Shown: piece by piece, positions 1-13,100 of the stretch | Numbering within the stretch: the stretch's first letter is position 1 | How the letters are laid out: each line of letters opens with the position of its first letter | NCBI RefSeq assembly: GCF_000224145.3 | Contig: NC_020167.2 | Location: 4,350,991-4,414,990 of the forward strand | DNA length: 64,000 nucleotides | From: Ciona intestinalis | Taxonomy: Eukaryota > Chordata > Ascidiacea > Phlebobranchia > Cionidae | Direction of reading: 5' to 3' | Program-made: the position numbers and the translations under genes | Notes under the pieces: model-generated | What the model was told of the DNA's origin: nothing | Databases searched by the model: none | What the model saw: the letters and a program-made list of their open reading frames with translations, nothing else

Positions 1-3000
1 GTACGAGATTGCTTATGTTATCGCCGTGTTTTTGTAGTCGACGTCACAAGACATCCGCGCCAGCGTATATACAGTTACCCATTAACCAATAATCATGTTT
101 AATCGTGACCATGTTTATTTAGCGCATGTAAACTAGTAAAAACTGGGCGAAACACGTAACCGGTGGTCAGCGCAAATGTAAAGAGTCTGTTGCTGCGATA
201 TGAACTTCCGAATCCTGTAAAACAAGTGTCCGACGTCGCTCGCGTGCCTGTGTTTACAACCGCCTCAACGTTTACACTGTTTACTGAAGGCGGTTCGGGT
301 AGCGGCTTAGCCTTTGCATTCAAAGCCTGGCGCAATGAGTTAGTTAAACCGCGGAAGAGATTATCATCGCCTCAGGCGTCGTCTATTAAGTCACCACGAT
401 TACGTATAGGAATGCCTTACCATCGCCCTGCGAGTCCCCCAAAACCACCTCCTGCCCTCGGAGTCACGTAAACTGTACACGGAAGTCTTCCATATATGCC
501 GGGAGAACTGATCTGGAATGACTGCGGCTTCGGGAATTCGTAGGAGCCTAGCAAAGTGGATTATACCTCCGGCTTAACTTGCGGCTGCTGGTACACAACA
601 AGCAACGACGCGTGGTGACGCGAGCCAGACACGCGCCTTCACCGCTTGTCCGGACCTGCCCGACGCATCATATTACGACAGACAATGTTTCGCTTGTTGC
701 AACCGAGCCTCTGCTTCATAACCATGATCCTCTCACGTCGTATCTCGAATACTACCCTAGCCTTACTAACGTTTATTAAAAAACACTGGGCCGCCTCACT
801 TCCCAGCTAGAAATAGTCCACCTAACACTCCCTGTTCCACCTGTAACACACTTCAACTGACATCTGCCCCCATCCCCCAAACTAAACGACTCAAATGGCC
901 TCATCAGAACTCACTTAGCTTTCCAGTGACGCGAACGCGTACAAAGATCAACAGCACTCGCAGAATAGGAACCCTTGTTATGCGTTGTTATGTATTGGCC
1001 GCTTGTTTACAATCCCCACCCGTGCCCTGCCTTTGTCAGCTGTCCAAGCCAAGCGTCGCATAAGAGGGGTCTATAATTCGATTCCGACGCGTTTTCTCGC
1101 CGAGCGGTTTCTATTAGCGTGTCTGCTATAGTCTAATTAAAGCAGAGCATTGGCTGTCGAAGCTGCCCAAATACCGCAGTTGCCGCACCAACAACGCGGC
1201 ATCTGCCGTGGCTGTGATCGAGTGGAGAAACTTAGAGCTTCAGCTTCGTATTTTTAAATTAAATCAAGCCTTATTAAAACACGAAAATTGGTTGAACTAT
1301 CACGTATCATGTATAATTCAACAAAGTCCGTTATCTTAGACCAGCTTTCTCGTTCTGTACTCTGCTAACACTGAGCTTCCGCGTCAACGCCCAAGTTTTT
1401 ATGCAAATAAACGATTTATCGGTTCAGCAGGCTTATCCCAGTGAAGCACGTAAATTAAACGTGAGGTTTCGTTAGTCGTCTGCACTACGAAACAGATACT
1501 ACACTAGTACACTCACGAGGGTTAAGTCGACTCTCGAAAACAGTCCCACCTCCAACCGCATCCATGTCTTTATCGTTGTTACACGTTTCGCAGTAAACAT
1601 AAACTCGCGGCTGTTTGTTTGGCTATTCGTGGCGAACCGGTCTCGCCGAGGCCGCGGACGAATCGCGAAACCCCGGGCGTTGTAATCGGATTCGTCGAAT
1701 CCTCGCACTTGTCACATCGTCATTAGAAACCGACGGCCGTGAGCGACAAAATCCAGCTCTCGTCACAGCTCGGATAAACAAAGCACTTGAGACAGTTTGT
1801 TGCTGTTTAACTGCTAGCAAAACAAATTTCACCCCTTCCCACCTGGATTAGTGACCAATACACACAAACCGCCAGCTAACGTTTACAAACACCTAACGCA
1901 TTCAACGACGGCCTCCCTTTAATTAAAAGTGCAAAACAGCCCACCAGGAAGTGTAATTAATTTAAACCAGCGTTGCCACGGTAGCAGCTTCATACGGTTA
2001 TGTTTTGATTTCCTAAGGCCAACGGTCGCCACGCTAATTCGGTCGCGTAAGGCACTTGATTGTTTTAACGCCACGACTTCTGGATTCGCCAAACAATAGT
2101 CGCTTCAAATACGACTAACATACGTATAACCCAAAACCAAGTTTCAGAACAAAAGATATCCACCTTTCCCTATATAAACGCTAAGCGAGCGGGCGAAACA
2201 CACCCTGCACTTTGTTAAACGTTGGATTAATTGGTCCGAAGCACTTTCTTAGATCGGGTGGGGCGGGGATTCTTATTAAGCTCACTTATTATGTAGTCTC
2301 GACCTCATTAAAGGCTCACAGAAGCCAGTTCCTGTTTAATAATAAATTCTCTCATTCACCTGCTTTAAATGCGCTTTCGCAATTATCGAAATACATCTTC
2401 GATTCGCTAACGAGCGATTGCTGGATAACATCAAGGAAATTGGAATCACTTCCAACAGTTATCCAATACAGCATGCAGGGGTGACTTAGTCGAAATTAAG
2501 GTTGAATGAATTGTCCACATTAAAATCCGTCACCAACACGTGCAAAATTGCGCTGCGACATTTTCGCGACGCGACTCCCCTCTCGGAACAACGGGATTTT
2601 CGCGTTAATTCAGCATAATCCGCGGATAACGAGGATTGAGATGTTGGCGGATTAACTCAGCGGGAATTCTCGATTCCGCAAAAGACGTGGAATGAACTAG
2701 CTACGAACACTATAAACCCGACAGAACTAGAAAGTTCGCAGCAAACTAAACCATATAAACCTTAACACACACTTGTTCAGTCTATATATAGCGTCCCATT
2801 TTTTCGCTGCAAACTAATATGCCCTAAAAGTACCCATCTCCCGTACATTCAACACACATTTTTTACTTTCAAAAATTTTGATCCATATGTCATTGTAGCA
2901 TGCCACTATCTGACAACCACTCCGAAATCCAAGACTGGCTACAACATTAATTTTGCCATCCAACAACCTAACCTACCACACGTTCCTAATATTAATTATT

Positions 3001-6000
3001 TATTCGCGCACATATGGCTTCAGAAATCCCAGGGCACCAAAAAACAAAGACATGCATGTTTTTGCAACCGTGAAATGACGTTTTCTCGTCAAAGCTACCG
3101 AATTCGTACACGTAGCGACCTGAAACACTTCAAATTCTAGACTGTTTATTGTAACAGTCTCTGCCGGACGCCATGTTGCTTCCAATTCTTATGTACCGTC
3201 GTGTCCACCGCCATGCCTATACAGTCGCCACTAATTGTCTTAAAATTATACAAAGCACTGAAGTCAATTAGATTTCCGCTTTCCCGGTAATAAGTGTCGT
3301 ATACTGAACGATTTACTGCCGCTCGCAAAAGTTCCAACCAAGTGTTAACAAGATTTTCGTTCCGGTACAAGTTTTTTTTGTGTTACGTACACGATAACGG
3401 GCATCAGTGCTCGCTCCTAAATTAGTTTGTTTAATATAAAACGATGTTTTAATGCACTCGCCGGTTTCGTTTTCCAGTTTTGACTACATCCACAGTCAGT
3501 GATGCCAAATGCGAATCGCTTTATTCTACAAGCGATATATTACGTGTCAAGAAAACAATACGGGATCACTGCGGCGGGGAGTTTAATGAGACATTCCAGT
3601 CAACATGGGCGCTTTGCACACGACCTTTCCAAGAAAAACCAAACGCAGCCCAGTGAAGCGAAAACATTGATAGATCGGCAAAAATTGCTCTCTATATAGC
3701 TATATGACACATAGCAGCCAGATTTTGGCACTTTCACTTTGTCAGGTTTTGCAAAACTCGCTTTAAGCCGTAAATTCTTCTCCCGCTTGTTCGTTTACGC
3801 TCATTAACCCCACAACGATCAACCAAGCACCTTCCATGCCCCACGTTGTACAATGCCCAACTCAAGTGCATTAAATCTGTTACTACTAATCGGAAAACGT
3901 CCGCCTCTCCTGCCCATCTGGGATGCCTTAGTGCAACCCGATATGCACGACACATAGAACGGCCGTGGACCGTGAAACGATTAACGCGCCCCATGCACTT
4001 TGTGGGGGAAGTTGGGTCCACGGGTGCTTCCTAGGTTAAGGTTTCTGTCACTCCAAAGCTTTACTTTCGATTCCGAGAAACAAAGCGTGAAGAAATCACA
4101 AAAAAAGGTTAATTAATGATTGTAAAACCGATATTGAGGATAGTGAAAAATTTCATGCTTATGGCGTTTCAATCTGTTTTGCTCACGTACTGTAAATTTT
4201 AACTTTCCAACATGAAACAAATTCAACCACAGAAGCACTTTCCGTCGAAAATTCCGACGCCGTAGTCCACTTGTACGTATACGGTCGTAAAAGTTAAGCT
4301 GCTTTTTTGACTCGCAGTAATTTTCCACCCGCCGTGGCCGCAAACACCGCACTCGCATCACATGCGCTTCCAAAACCGCGCACGGCGCGCCATGCATTAT
4401 GTATACTTTCACTGTGTCGCCAATGAGAATTAATTTGCTCTTCTTCCAAAAAGGCAACTTCACCACCTGGCCAAAACAGGATCAGATAGCAGCCAGGCTC
4501 GAGCCGAACGCGTGCTGGTCGCTTCCCCACCTAAGCATCACCCCAGGCCTGTAATCAACCGCCAGTCTACGGTTGCGACATTTCAACGATTTTGTTTTGA
4601 TAACCTGTCGTTGTGTACCAGGTGAAGGAGCCGCTACTTTAGTAGATTTAACGAGCCAATATCGCAAACTATAGGATGGCAGCATATGTTATTGCGCACG
4701 CGCTCAAATTTCATTAAAATTTTCGTTTTAATTTCGACTTGCGCGCAGAACAGCCATCTCTTTGCTCAAGATGGCGTCCGATAACCGCCAAGATGAACTG
4801 CGCTTCATTAAAAGTAATTTTCCTGTCCACTCCTTCGGCCATTGTTTACATTCACTCTCAATAGGCCAGCGTCGGGAAGTATTCGCGAGACCTTTTCTAT
4901 CTTCGAGTGTGCGCACACCATAAACACACCAGTGAGCCATCTATAAACTTGCCGGGCTATTCCGCCAACACTGGTTTGCAGTGATTCATTACAAGACAAA
5001 TATTTGCCTCATTGCCTTATGTCCTCACTGCTATTACTTTAATCTCGACTTAAGCGTCAGCCACTCGAACGCAAACCCAGCCAGGCCTTCCAAAGCTTCA
5101 CGCGCGCTTGCCTAAATCTGCATTTCATCAGATAAAGCATCAAGATAGGGTACGTTTAGCTCTGCTGCTCTTACACAAGAGCCCTAATAGTCTACCCTTT
5201 TGCGAAGTGACATGCTGACGAAACATACCACCGCAAGACACTTACCCGCACGAGCCCGAGTCGTCAATGCGGTGTCTGCCGTGTTTGCAGGCCCGAAACA
5301 CGGCTGAAATAGTCTCACAAGAACAAACATGCGTACAGTCGGTCATCCATCAAAATATCATTAACAACCGTGACACATATATAAGGATGAGTTTAAATAA
5401 CTTAATGTCTTGTTTATTTACTTTCTCTATTAAAAAAAACTTTACATGAACATCACAACATCTGATAAAACTTCGACAGTAATTTCCTTCTGTATTATAA
5501 CCTTGCTATACGTACATTACACTGTCTAGTCACGCATAACGACTTATCACATCCCAAGTTCTCTCTCAACTATAGTCAAGTGTTCTACGCTCGTTGCACC
5601 TGCCGTGATTACGAATATACGTCACGAAATTCCAAAACACAACACCTGACTATCGATACTCAGTTATAACCGTCGCGGATAAAGTAAAGCAGAGAAAGCA
5701 GTTTGTTGATGTCATCGGAATCTCTCGTCCGAATCCTCCGGCTCTCTCTTCCTTTTTTCCCGCCTCGCCCTTGCTTTTTTCTCGAGCCGTGTTTTTTGTT
5801 AACTGTTATAGCCGCTGCTTGGTCCCCTTCGCCCGCGAGCACTCGAGCGCGAATTCCGGTCGCCTCGCTTTAATGGAGCCGGGTAGTTTTAATTCAACAG
5901 AACCTCGCAGAATGTTTTGACTTCAGCAGAAGTGTCACCGCTCGCTCTGCGTTAAATCGACTTGCGTATTTCCTGGCCGTTATGCCAGTGGCCGACAGCT

Positions 6001-7969
6001 TTTATTCTTAAAACAATAGATTTTCAGTCGAAATCAGGCGCACAATGTCAATTTTAAATCCGGGTTTTTACAACGCAAGTATCAACGTCTGAATGGTCGT
6101 TTTTATCGATCCAAATTCTCGTAGTGGAATTCAACACCGAAAATCACACAGTAGCAAGCAAAACTCTGTCGAGATATCCCAACAAAGATAAGTTACCCAA
6201 CTGCTTATCCCCGACCACCGAAGACGTTTTCGTAATCTCTAATCTCACCCATGCAAGATCGACTGCCGGTCACGTCACACCAGCTCGACGTCGACCATCA
6301 GGCATAGCGAGCTGAGTAAACGTTTGAGATAAGACGAAGCCTACATGTCCATGTCCCTCGTATTTTGTTACGCCTTGCAACCGCGATTCGACAAACCGTG
6401 TCGATCGGTTTTACACTTGTTTTTGACGGGACTTTCTCTAAAGCAAAGTCGAATTCTACCGCGCATTCACGTAAACTTAAGTAACGAAGTATCGTTCCAC
6501 CGTTTCTTGCCGAATAGCCCTAAAAAGTGAAAACCATTTGCGATTTTACTGAATACTTCGAGCAAACCACGGTCTCCACTTTTCTGGAATGTGACTTTCT
6601 ATTAAATCTCTTATGTCGTATATGTGTGTAGTGTGGTTAAAATTAATGCCTGATATAATAAAAGTGTTCAAGTTTCGTGTTTTTTTGCGCCGGTTGACTT
6701 GACGTTAAAGTGGTTAATATACAGTTATAAAGTACATCGCATGTCAGTGATTTGATTATACGATTGTAGCATGAAGTGGTTGAACTTTATTCTGCTGTTG
6801 ATTTACTACAGTAGCACTTCGCATGGCTTAACCAATGCGATAATGGAAACGGTTCCAAAACCATCACCATGATAAACTAACATTCATCAATTGCAATCCA
6901 CACTAGCCTCGTAAACCCAAACGAAATTCGCTTTCGACAGCATATCAATTCACTAACCACAAATATCACATCGGCTCTCAAAACAGATTCATTTTCGGAT
7001 AACATACATCGGATCTTCCAAAGCATGGCTGGTTTACAGATTATTAATTTCTCTGCATGTATACTCCCGGCAGGCCGCCTCTGTTCTTGAATTAACCCAC
7101 CGCAGGCATCCACAAAATGCGGGGCCGCGTTTTTTAAATGCGAAGATGCGTTTTAGGGTAGCGTCTTGTCGCCCGTTGCGCAGTGAGCACCAAAATAACC
7201 TTTGGTCATGAGGACACAAAATCGTACCAACTGGCAATACTTTCGTCCATCCGACCAAAATGACCCGTGACCGTTTGTGACGTCACAGTGGCTATACCGG
7301 GAGATGTTGTTGCGTTTCAAACTAAAACATCCGAACGCTAAAAATAGTTTTCGTTATTTTTCAATGACCAGTATACGCCGGCTATGCTATATGAAAAAGG
7401 AAAACGCATTAAATCGTTTAAACCGCAAATATTACAGCTATAAATCCAACGCTAACTGCACATTATAATCAAATGTAAGCGGATACGTTTCCGTCTGATA
7501 TCACAGCGTTATACCTGGGTATTTGGGCTTCGAAAACGAACAGAAATATTTAGAAAATATGTGTGTTTCGCTAAAAACAACCGTTGTTTTCTTGTGGTGT
7601 GTTATGTAAATATATTTTAACGCATGCTTACGTACATTGAGAAGCCGTCGGTATGTTAATACGTAAAGTACAGCTCGTATATCAGACAGACTAATATAGT
7701 TAACATTGTCTGTAAAGACAGACTACGAATAAAGCAAACACAAAGCTAGCTTATCCGTTTTCCTTCCGAGATTTCAGCGATTTTACTTAAAAACTCTCAT
7801 AATCTCCGCTGACAATATGAATGACATTGAGATCCGAAAATCGCTTTGAACACGGTTAGATTTCACGACCGCGTTTAAAATATTGTGTTTCGCAATTATT
7901 TCTTCTAACTCTATAAATGCTTAAACACAAGTCGACCAAAGTGATATAACGAATGGTTTAAATATATAA

Positions 7970-8160
7970 TAGTAATGTGGGAAAAACGGGACTTTTTTTA
8001 TTCTGTTTTCTCGTCCTATTTCGTAGTAAACAATGAACATTCAAAGAATTACAAAACTGTATCCTCCCGACTTCCATAGACTGTTGTAAATTGTTTAAAA
8101 CGCGCTCAGGATATTTGGATTGTGTGCTAAAGCTTTCCCATCTTACCCCAGAGTGCTATA
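7970..8160 (+). mobile_element. MITE copy (TA-flanked 190-bp family), degraded
   Basis: Family description, valid for all copies listed below: about 190 bp, terminal inverted repeats reading TAGTAGGGTGGGGGAAGATG inward from each end, insertion at TA, and two internal blocks, one reading TCGTCCCATTTGGTAGTAAA and the other AACAATTAACAACGGTCTAT. Plus is defined as the orientation in which the TIR is followed by TTTTCATTCTATTTT. No protein is encoded, so it depended on a transposase elsewhere; TA insertion suggests a Tc1/mariner-type source (inference). This copy is the only one in the first 18.5 kb and has drifted in both TIRs. Confidence 0.75.
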
Positions 8161-10048
8161 ACTATTAATGTGTCGTAACTTGTTTGAAAATGTAGTATTT
8201 TTAATATACGGCAACCGAGTTCAGTTCATTTTATTTTGGCAATTTTGCGTTTTGTTTACGAAGAACGGCATTCCATCAACTAAGAGAACCAAATCTCCAT
8301 TTAAATTTAATTGCGACAGCTAGCCTTACACAACAGAGGCAGTGACTATATTTGAGGTTCGTGAAATGCCAGTTGAAAGTGTGTGGCGCGTCGAAGTGTC
8401 TCCAGAACTTCTATTACACGGTTCGGTAAATCAGGCTAAGTTTATTACAGACCCGCAAGGCACGTGACAGAGTAACCATCCACGCAAGGTCCACAGTAGC
8501 CTTATGCGTCGCGTTGTTTTACACAAAAAGCTAGCTATAAAAGACCTCACACAACGACGCGTGTGTTCATACGGTAATGATAGGTTTGCCCAAAGAAAAC
8601 TAGTTAAATTGCACATTGTGAGTGTGTGCTGAGATTTGGATGCGATTTTTAGTTTCAATTCTGAACTCAGCACGTTTGATTTTAAAGAGCGTTAGGCCTA
8701 CACCTATATACCCTATTATTTCCGTAACTGCACGTAACGACACCATTCGATCGCTCATACGTCATGCTTACCCTGGATCTGACGTCGCAAAACGGAACTG
8801 TCGGCCGTACACAATGACACACACGATTACAGTGATTTCACGCGATGACAATCGCTTTAAAATCAATAGAAAAAGTCTGCTTTGACAACTTCAGTCACAA
8901 AATGACCAAAGTTGCGTTGTGTACGCGTATTTTTGTTTAGAAAGTTACAACTTCTGTGTTTACTGCTTTTTTATTTCAAACATTGTTTTTTCAAACAAAA
9001 TTCAAACAAAAGCACTGCAGAAGATCGCTTATGCTTTAGCACAATTCAAAAATGAAACGTTGCACTATCACTCAGTTAAGGAAGGCAGCTCTAAGTTTGT
9101 GAATCCCACGCTTTACCGTGTCATTGACCGGCACCCTATAACAGAACACCGAGCAACGGTATAACACACACGTAATGATGCCGGTTAAATTGTTTGTTAA
9201 GTCATTCACTTCCTCTGGAATGCTAATATCCGAGTTGGCTTGTAATATTGGGCATGAACGGGCTCGTCTGTTTAATTACTCCAACCGCACTCTCTATGAC
9301 GTAGTGCATCGTCATAATGAATATGCATGAGTGATTACCAATCGGTGTGGTTTGTCAAATATAATTAAGCGATAAAAGTCCAAATATGCCCGTACATTTA
9401 GTTAGTTTTATTTGAAACAGGAATTGGGTAATCGTGAGTAAATGTAATATTCGTCGTGATTCCTTTTCTAACATATCCGCATTAAATGACAGTTAAGATA
9501 ATTCTCGAAAATTCTAAACACAACCGTCCTATTTAACTAGTTTTCAAATTTTGTTCAACTGCAGCGCCTGTACTTGCAACCGTTGCAAGTTGAGATTCCA
9601 CGTTCGTTGTAAATCCTCTGTACCGATAGATGTCACGTGACAAAATTCGGCGGCAAATCCTAATTTCCCTCGACGCCCGGGAGGCTGGGAAACCTGCGCC
9701 GTATCGAACGCTGCTGATGTGCGTGGGAACATCCATATCCACTAATTCGAGCAGGCGATCCGCTCGTTTCTTTCCCCGATGGATATTCTAGCTATCTTAC
9801 ATTTTACATGTGCGAACCAAATAGTGCCGCGAACCAACGGTGCGGACGTATGACGTGGACATTTAAAAAGTCGGCATTCCAGGCAATATGTGATATCGAC
9901 CGTTTCGTCTAAGGTTTCGACCGTTCCTGTATATTCTCCGATAGTTTACATTTTTAAATCCATTTTAGCGGTTATGGCCAGTAATGACGACGTTATACGT
10001 TTTACGCTGACCGAATTTTCTTATCAAGTTCGCAATCTTTCAAATTCT

Positions 10049-10135
10049 CCAGCAAAGCTTTCAACCACATCGATGCCAGCAGGTTGACGGGCCCAGCAAA
10101 GCTTTCAACCACATCGATGCCAGCAGGTTGACGGG
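10049..10135. repeat. Perfect 44-bp tandem duplication
   Basis: A unit starting CCAGCAAAGCTTTCAACCAC and ending GGTTGACGGG occurs twice head to tail (10,049 and 10,093) with no visible difference between the copies. It is not flanked by any recognised transposon. Identity implies a very recent event, a polymorphic minisatellite seed, or an assembly artefact. Confidence 0.9.
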
Positions 10136-13100
10136 CGTATGGACCAGCCTTTCCCACGGCATCTCATTGGCCCGTGCAGTATTTGCTGACGTTGGTTCTC
10201 CCATCTGCACTGCTTGATTCGCACATTATGAGCGGCCATTCATCCCACTCCACGTACCTAAACCAATTACCATTCGCCGTCATTGAATCTTCCGCACAGC
10301 GCGTCTCTTCATCCAATAAAAACCCAGCAACGGGCTACGGTCGAGTGGTTATGATGACGTAGTAACGGCATCAGTAGGTAACCAAATACGACTTAAAGAG
10401 TTGTGGTTCGCTGCAAACTTAGGCGTTTTGATTTTGTGTCATTAACGTCTTTTTTTAACACACTGTCGGAAACGAACCTCAAACAGAAAGCTGAAGCGGC
10501 CAGAGCTTTGAAAAAAAATACGATCGTTGGGGGAATTTAACGTCTTGTTTGTGTATACATCCATTAGCAGATGTTAATGTATTCAATCACTTATGTTCAT
10601 ATTTTTACTTTCAATTTAATCTCTTTGCTGATCTTCAAAAACAACATCCCGGCGTGACGTCACAATGGTGGTCGCGTGGTTTAGCGTCAACTTGTTATCA
10701 CAATTCGCGTTTTCGATCTAAACCGAAGCCCGCTTTATATCCAACAACCCAGCCTTTGGTCCAGACAATCGGAATAACGGTTTCTTATCTTTCCCGTGCA
10801 CATACAAAAATTTCCGCACAAACGATGCCCACAAGCCGCCTCAACTTTCGAGTGAACTTTAGGCTTAATGTTGTATTGTTTTGACTTGCAGCAGGTGCAC
10901 GTATTAAGTTACCAACCCCGCGGTTCGACATTTAAAAAATCTCTAAAATCCGTACACAAATCGGGCTCTGCCAGCGGTCGCTCGCGCAATCAAAATAAAC
11001 CTAAAACGTCGATCGGTTTATCGAGAAGTGACACAGGCCACGCGAGTGACAGCATGTAGAGGTCGGGTTATCGCATCCGACACCGGTCGCAGCCGTCACT
11101 GATCCGCAGCTTTCAGTGCCCTCAATGTCACCAGCGTGAAAGCGATTGATACATTGGACAGGTTGAAAGGAAAACGGTTTTATACTTCAAAAAAATATCT
11201 CACCGAAACTATATAACCCGTTATGCATTTAGCAGCGTTAAATCATCAAATGCTTTGAGCCTGAAATTAGTCGTCGCGTTCTTGAACCATAACGTCATAG
11301 GCAAAGTTCAGCGTCAGCAATTTTTCAAACCCACTTTCGATGTATTCGCGGGTTATTAATAAACTGATGGGAGTATTAAATGGTTGATATGCTTCAACAT
11401 CCGGGGTCGTTTTATTAAATTCCGCTTAAATGCAGAAGATAATCACGATGAATGTAATTGTTCAACCCTTTTTTTGGTTTTTGGTTTACCGGTTTGAAAT
11501 TAACGACCAAATTACTTTGTTGTTTGTTGTGGTGTGTCAATTTGCGTCAATAAATCCGTTTAATTTGAGTTTTTACGAGCCAGTTATGCATGATTCTGCA
11601 TAAAAATCTCTTAAGCCCAATTTAAAACTGTTTATACCATATCCAAGTCATAAAATAGACATTTTTAGTCTAAACGTAGAACAATACGAAGTAAAACAAA
11701 TACCAAACTGAGTAAATATGGCAGGCCTCGCCCATTTAGTTCACTTTAAAAGAGCAAAATAGAAAATTTATGGAAAGCAGCTCGTGCCACTCCCCATTCC
11801 TGTTTCATTAAATTGTTGGTACGGTCGTATGTTGGTGCTACCCGTTGGTCTGCTTATCATCACCGGCGCCGCTTTTCATTCCACGAAAGTTTAATTTTGA
11901 CTCTCGATCTTGAAAGAGAGCCTCCACTCACTAGCGCGTACAGAACCCCCCCAATAAACGACCTCTCGCTGCGCAAAAGGTTGTTGTGTTTAAAACGCAA
12001 GCCAATTGCAGCGTTGCTTAGAGTAACAAATGGCTTGCATTCAGCATTACAAATGAAATTGTTTATAAACTTTACCACGCTGATTCGTTTTAGCCAAACC
12101 CGCAACCAATGACAGTTCACAGCACATTAATCTACGCAGCCTATTTGTAATCCTTGTCATATCAGTTTGTTTTGTTATCCCATTATCCGTGCTTACGGGC
12201 CGTCTGTGTGATATGTCATAAGTTACCAACCCGCCCAGTATTGCGGGAAACTTCAGTTTCTATTTCTCTGATACCCGGTTAGAGCCCCTCTTGCATATTT
12301 TGCATTTGCGAAACTTAGTAAAGTGCCCTTGCATTTCTCAACTTGTTGACAATATTGAATAACTTGCGGTGGTGCAGGACAAAGAAAAACGCGGCTTCCA
12401 GGCGCAAATAGCTGACTCCGTTGCTTGAGCGACTGGACCACCTACCGCGGCAGCATGTGAACCAGTCAAAACCGCTTCGCACTGGATCCTGTTGTTTTAA
12501 GGTTCGCGTCAACGTGCCTGAACTTCCTACGTCACGACTCGGGGATCACCGTTTGCTCGTAATCTATTAACACAGGATTTTAGCACGCCTGAAACGCTAT
12601 GGCGCTTTGCTTGTCCTTTCGAGCCTACCCATTTATCGAGCCGGCCAACCTATGACCTCTACCTTATCTCGGCCGTCATCACCCGTCCGTTAAGCGGTTC
12701 AATATAAGGATCCCGGCACGCCACGTCCATCACCACAGTCCCCACCTCGACAATGGTCGTCGCGGCGCTGTTGAAAGCCCCAATCCTATACCATTCACTT
12801 TCTCCACTATGCAATGTGCTGTTGGTACAGCAAAACGCCCCCCACGCAGTCGCGGGTTATTTTAACTTCGTTAATCCGATCGCCGCTTGTTAAGATTGCC
12901 GCATCAGTTCGTACAACCCTTGTTTACTGCACGCGCAGGACCTCAATCGCTGACCTACTTAACCCGCACAGGCATTCCCCATTCACCATTACCCATTTTA
13001 AATTGCCTCCTTTGGAAACATCGATATGATTGATAGTAATAATCGACACAACGCGACACAACGGACCGTCACTACATCTCGAACGTCCCGTCGCTTTTCA

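Noticed and set aside
163-471. 102-residue open frame at the left end
   Set aside because: Composition is consistent with chance openness in GC-rich DNA; no domain, no splice context and no family resemblance.
4113-4466. 117-residue minus-strand open frame
   Set aside because: Basic, low-similarity translation overlapping another open frame; no recognisable motif.
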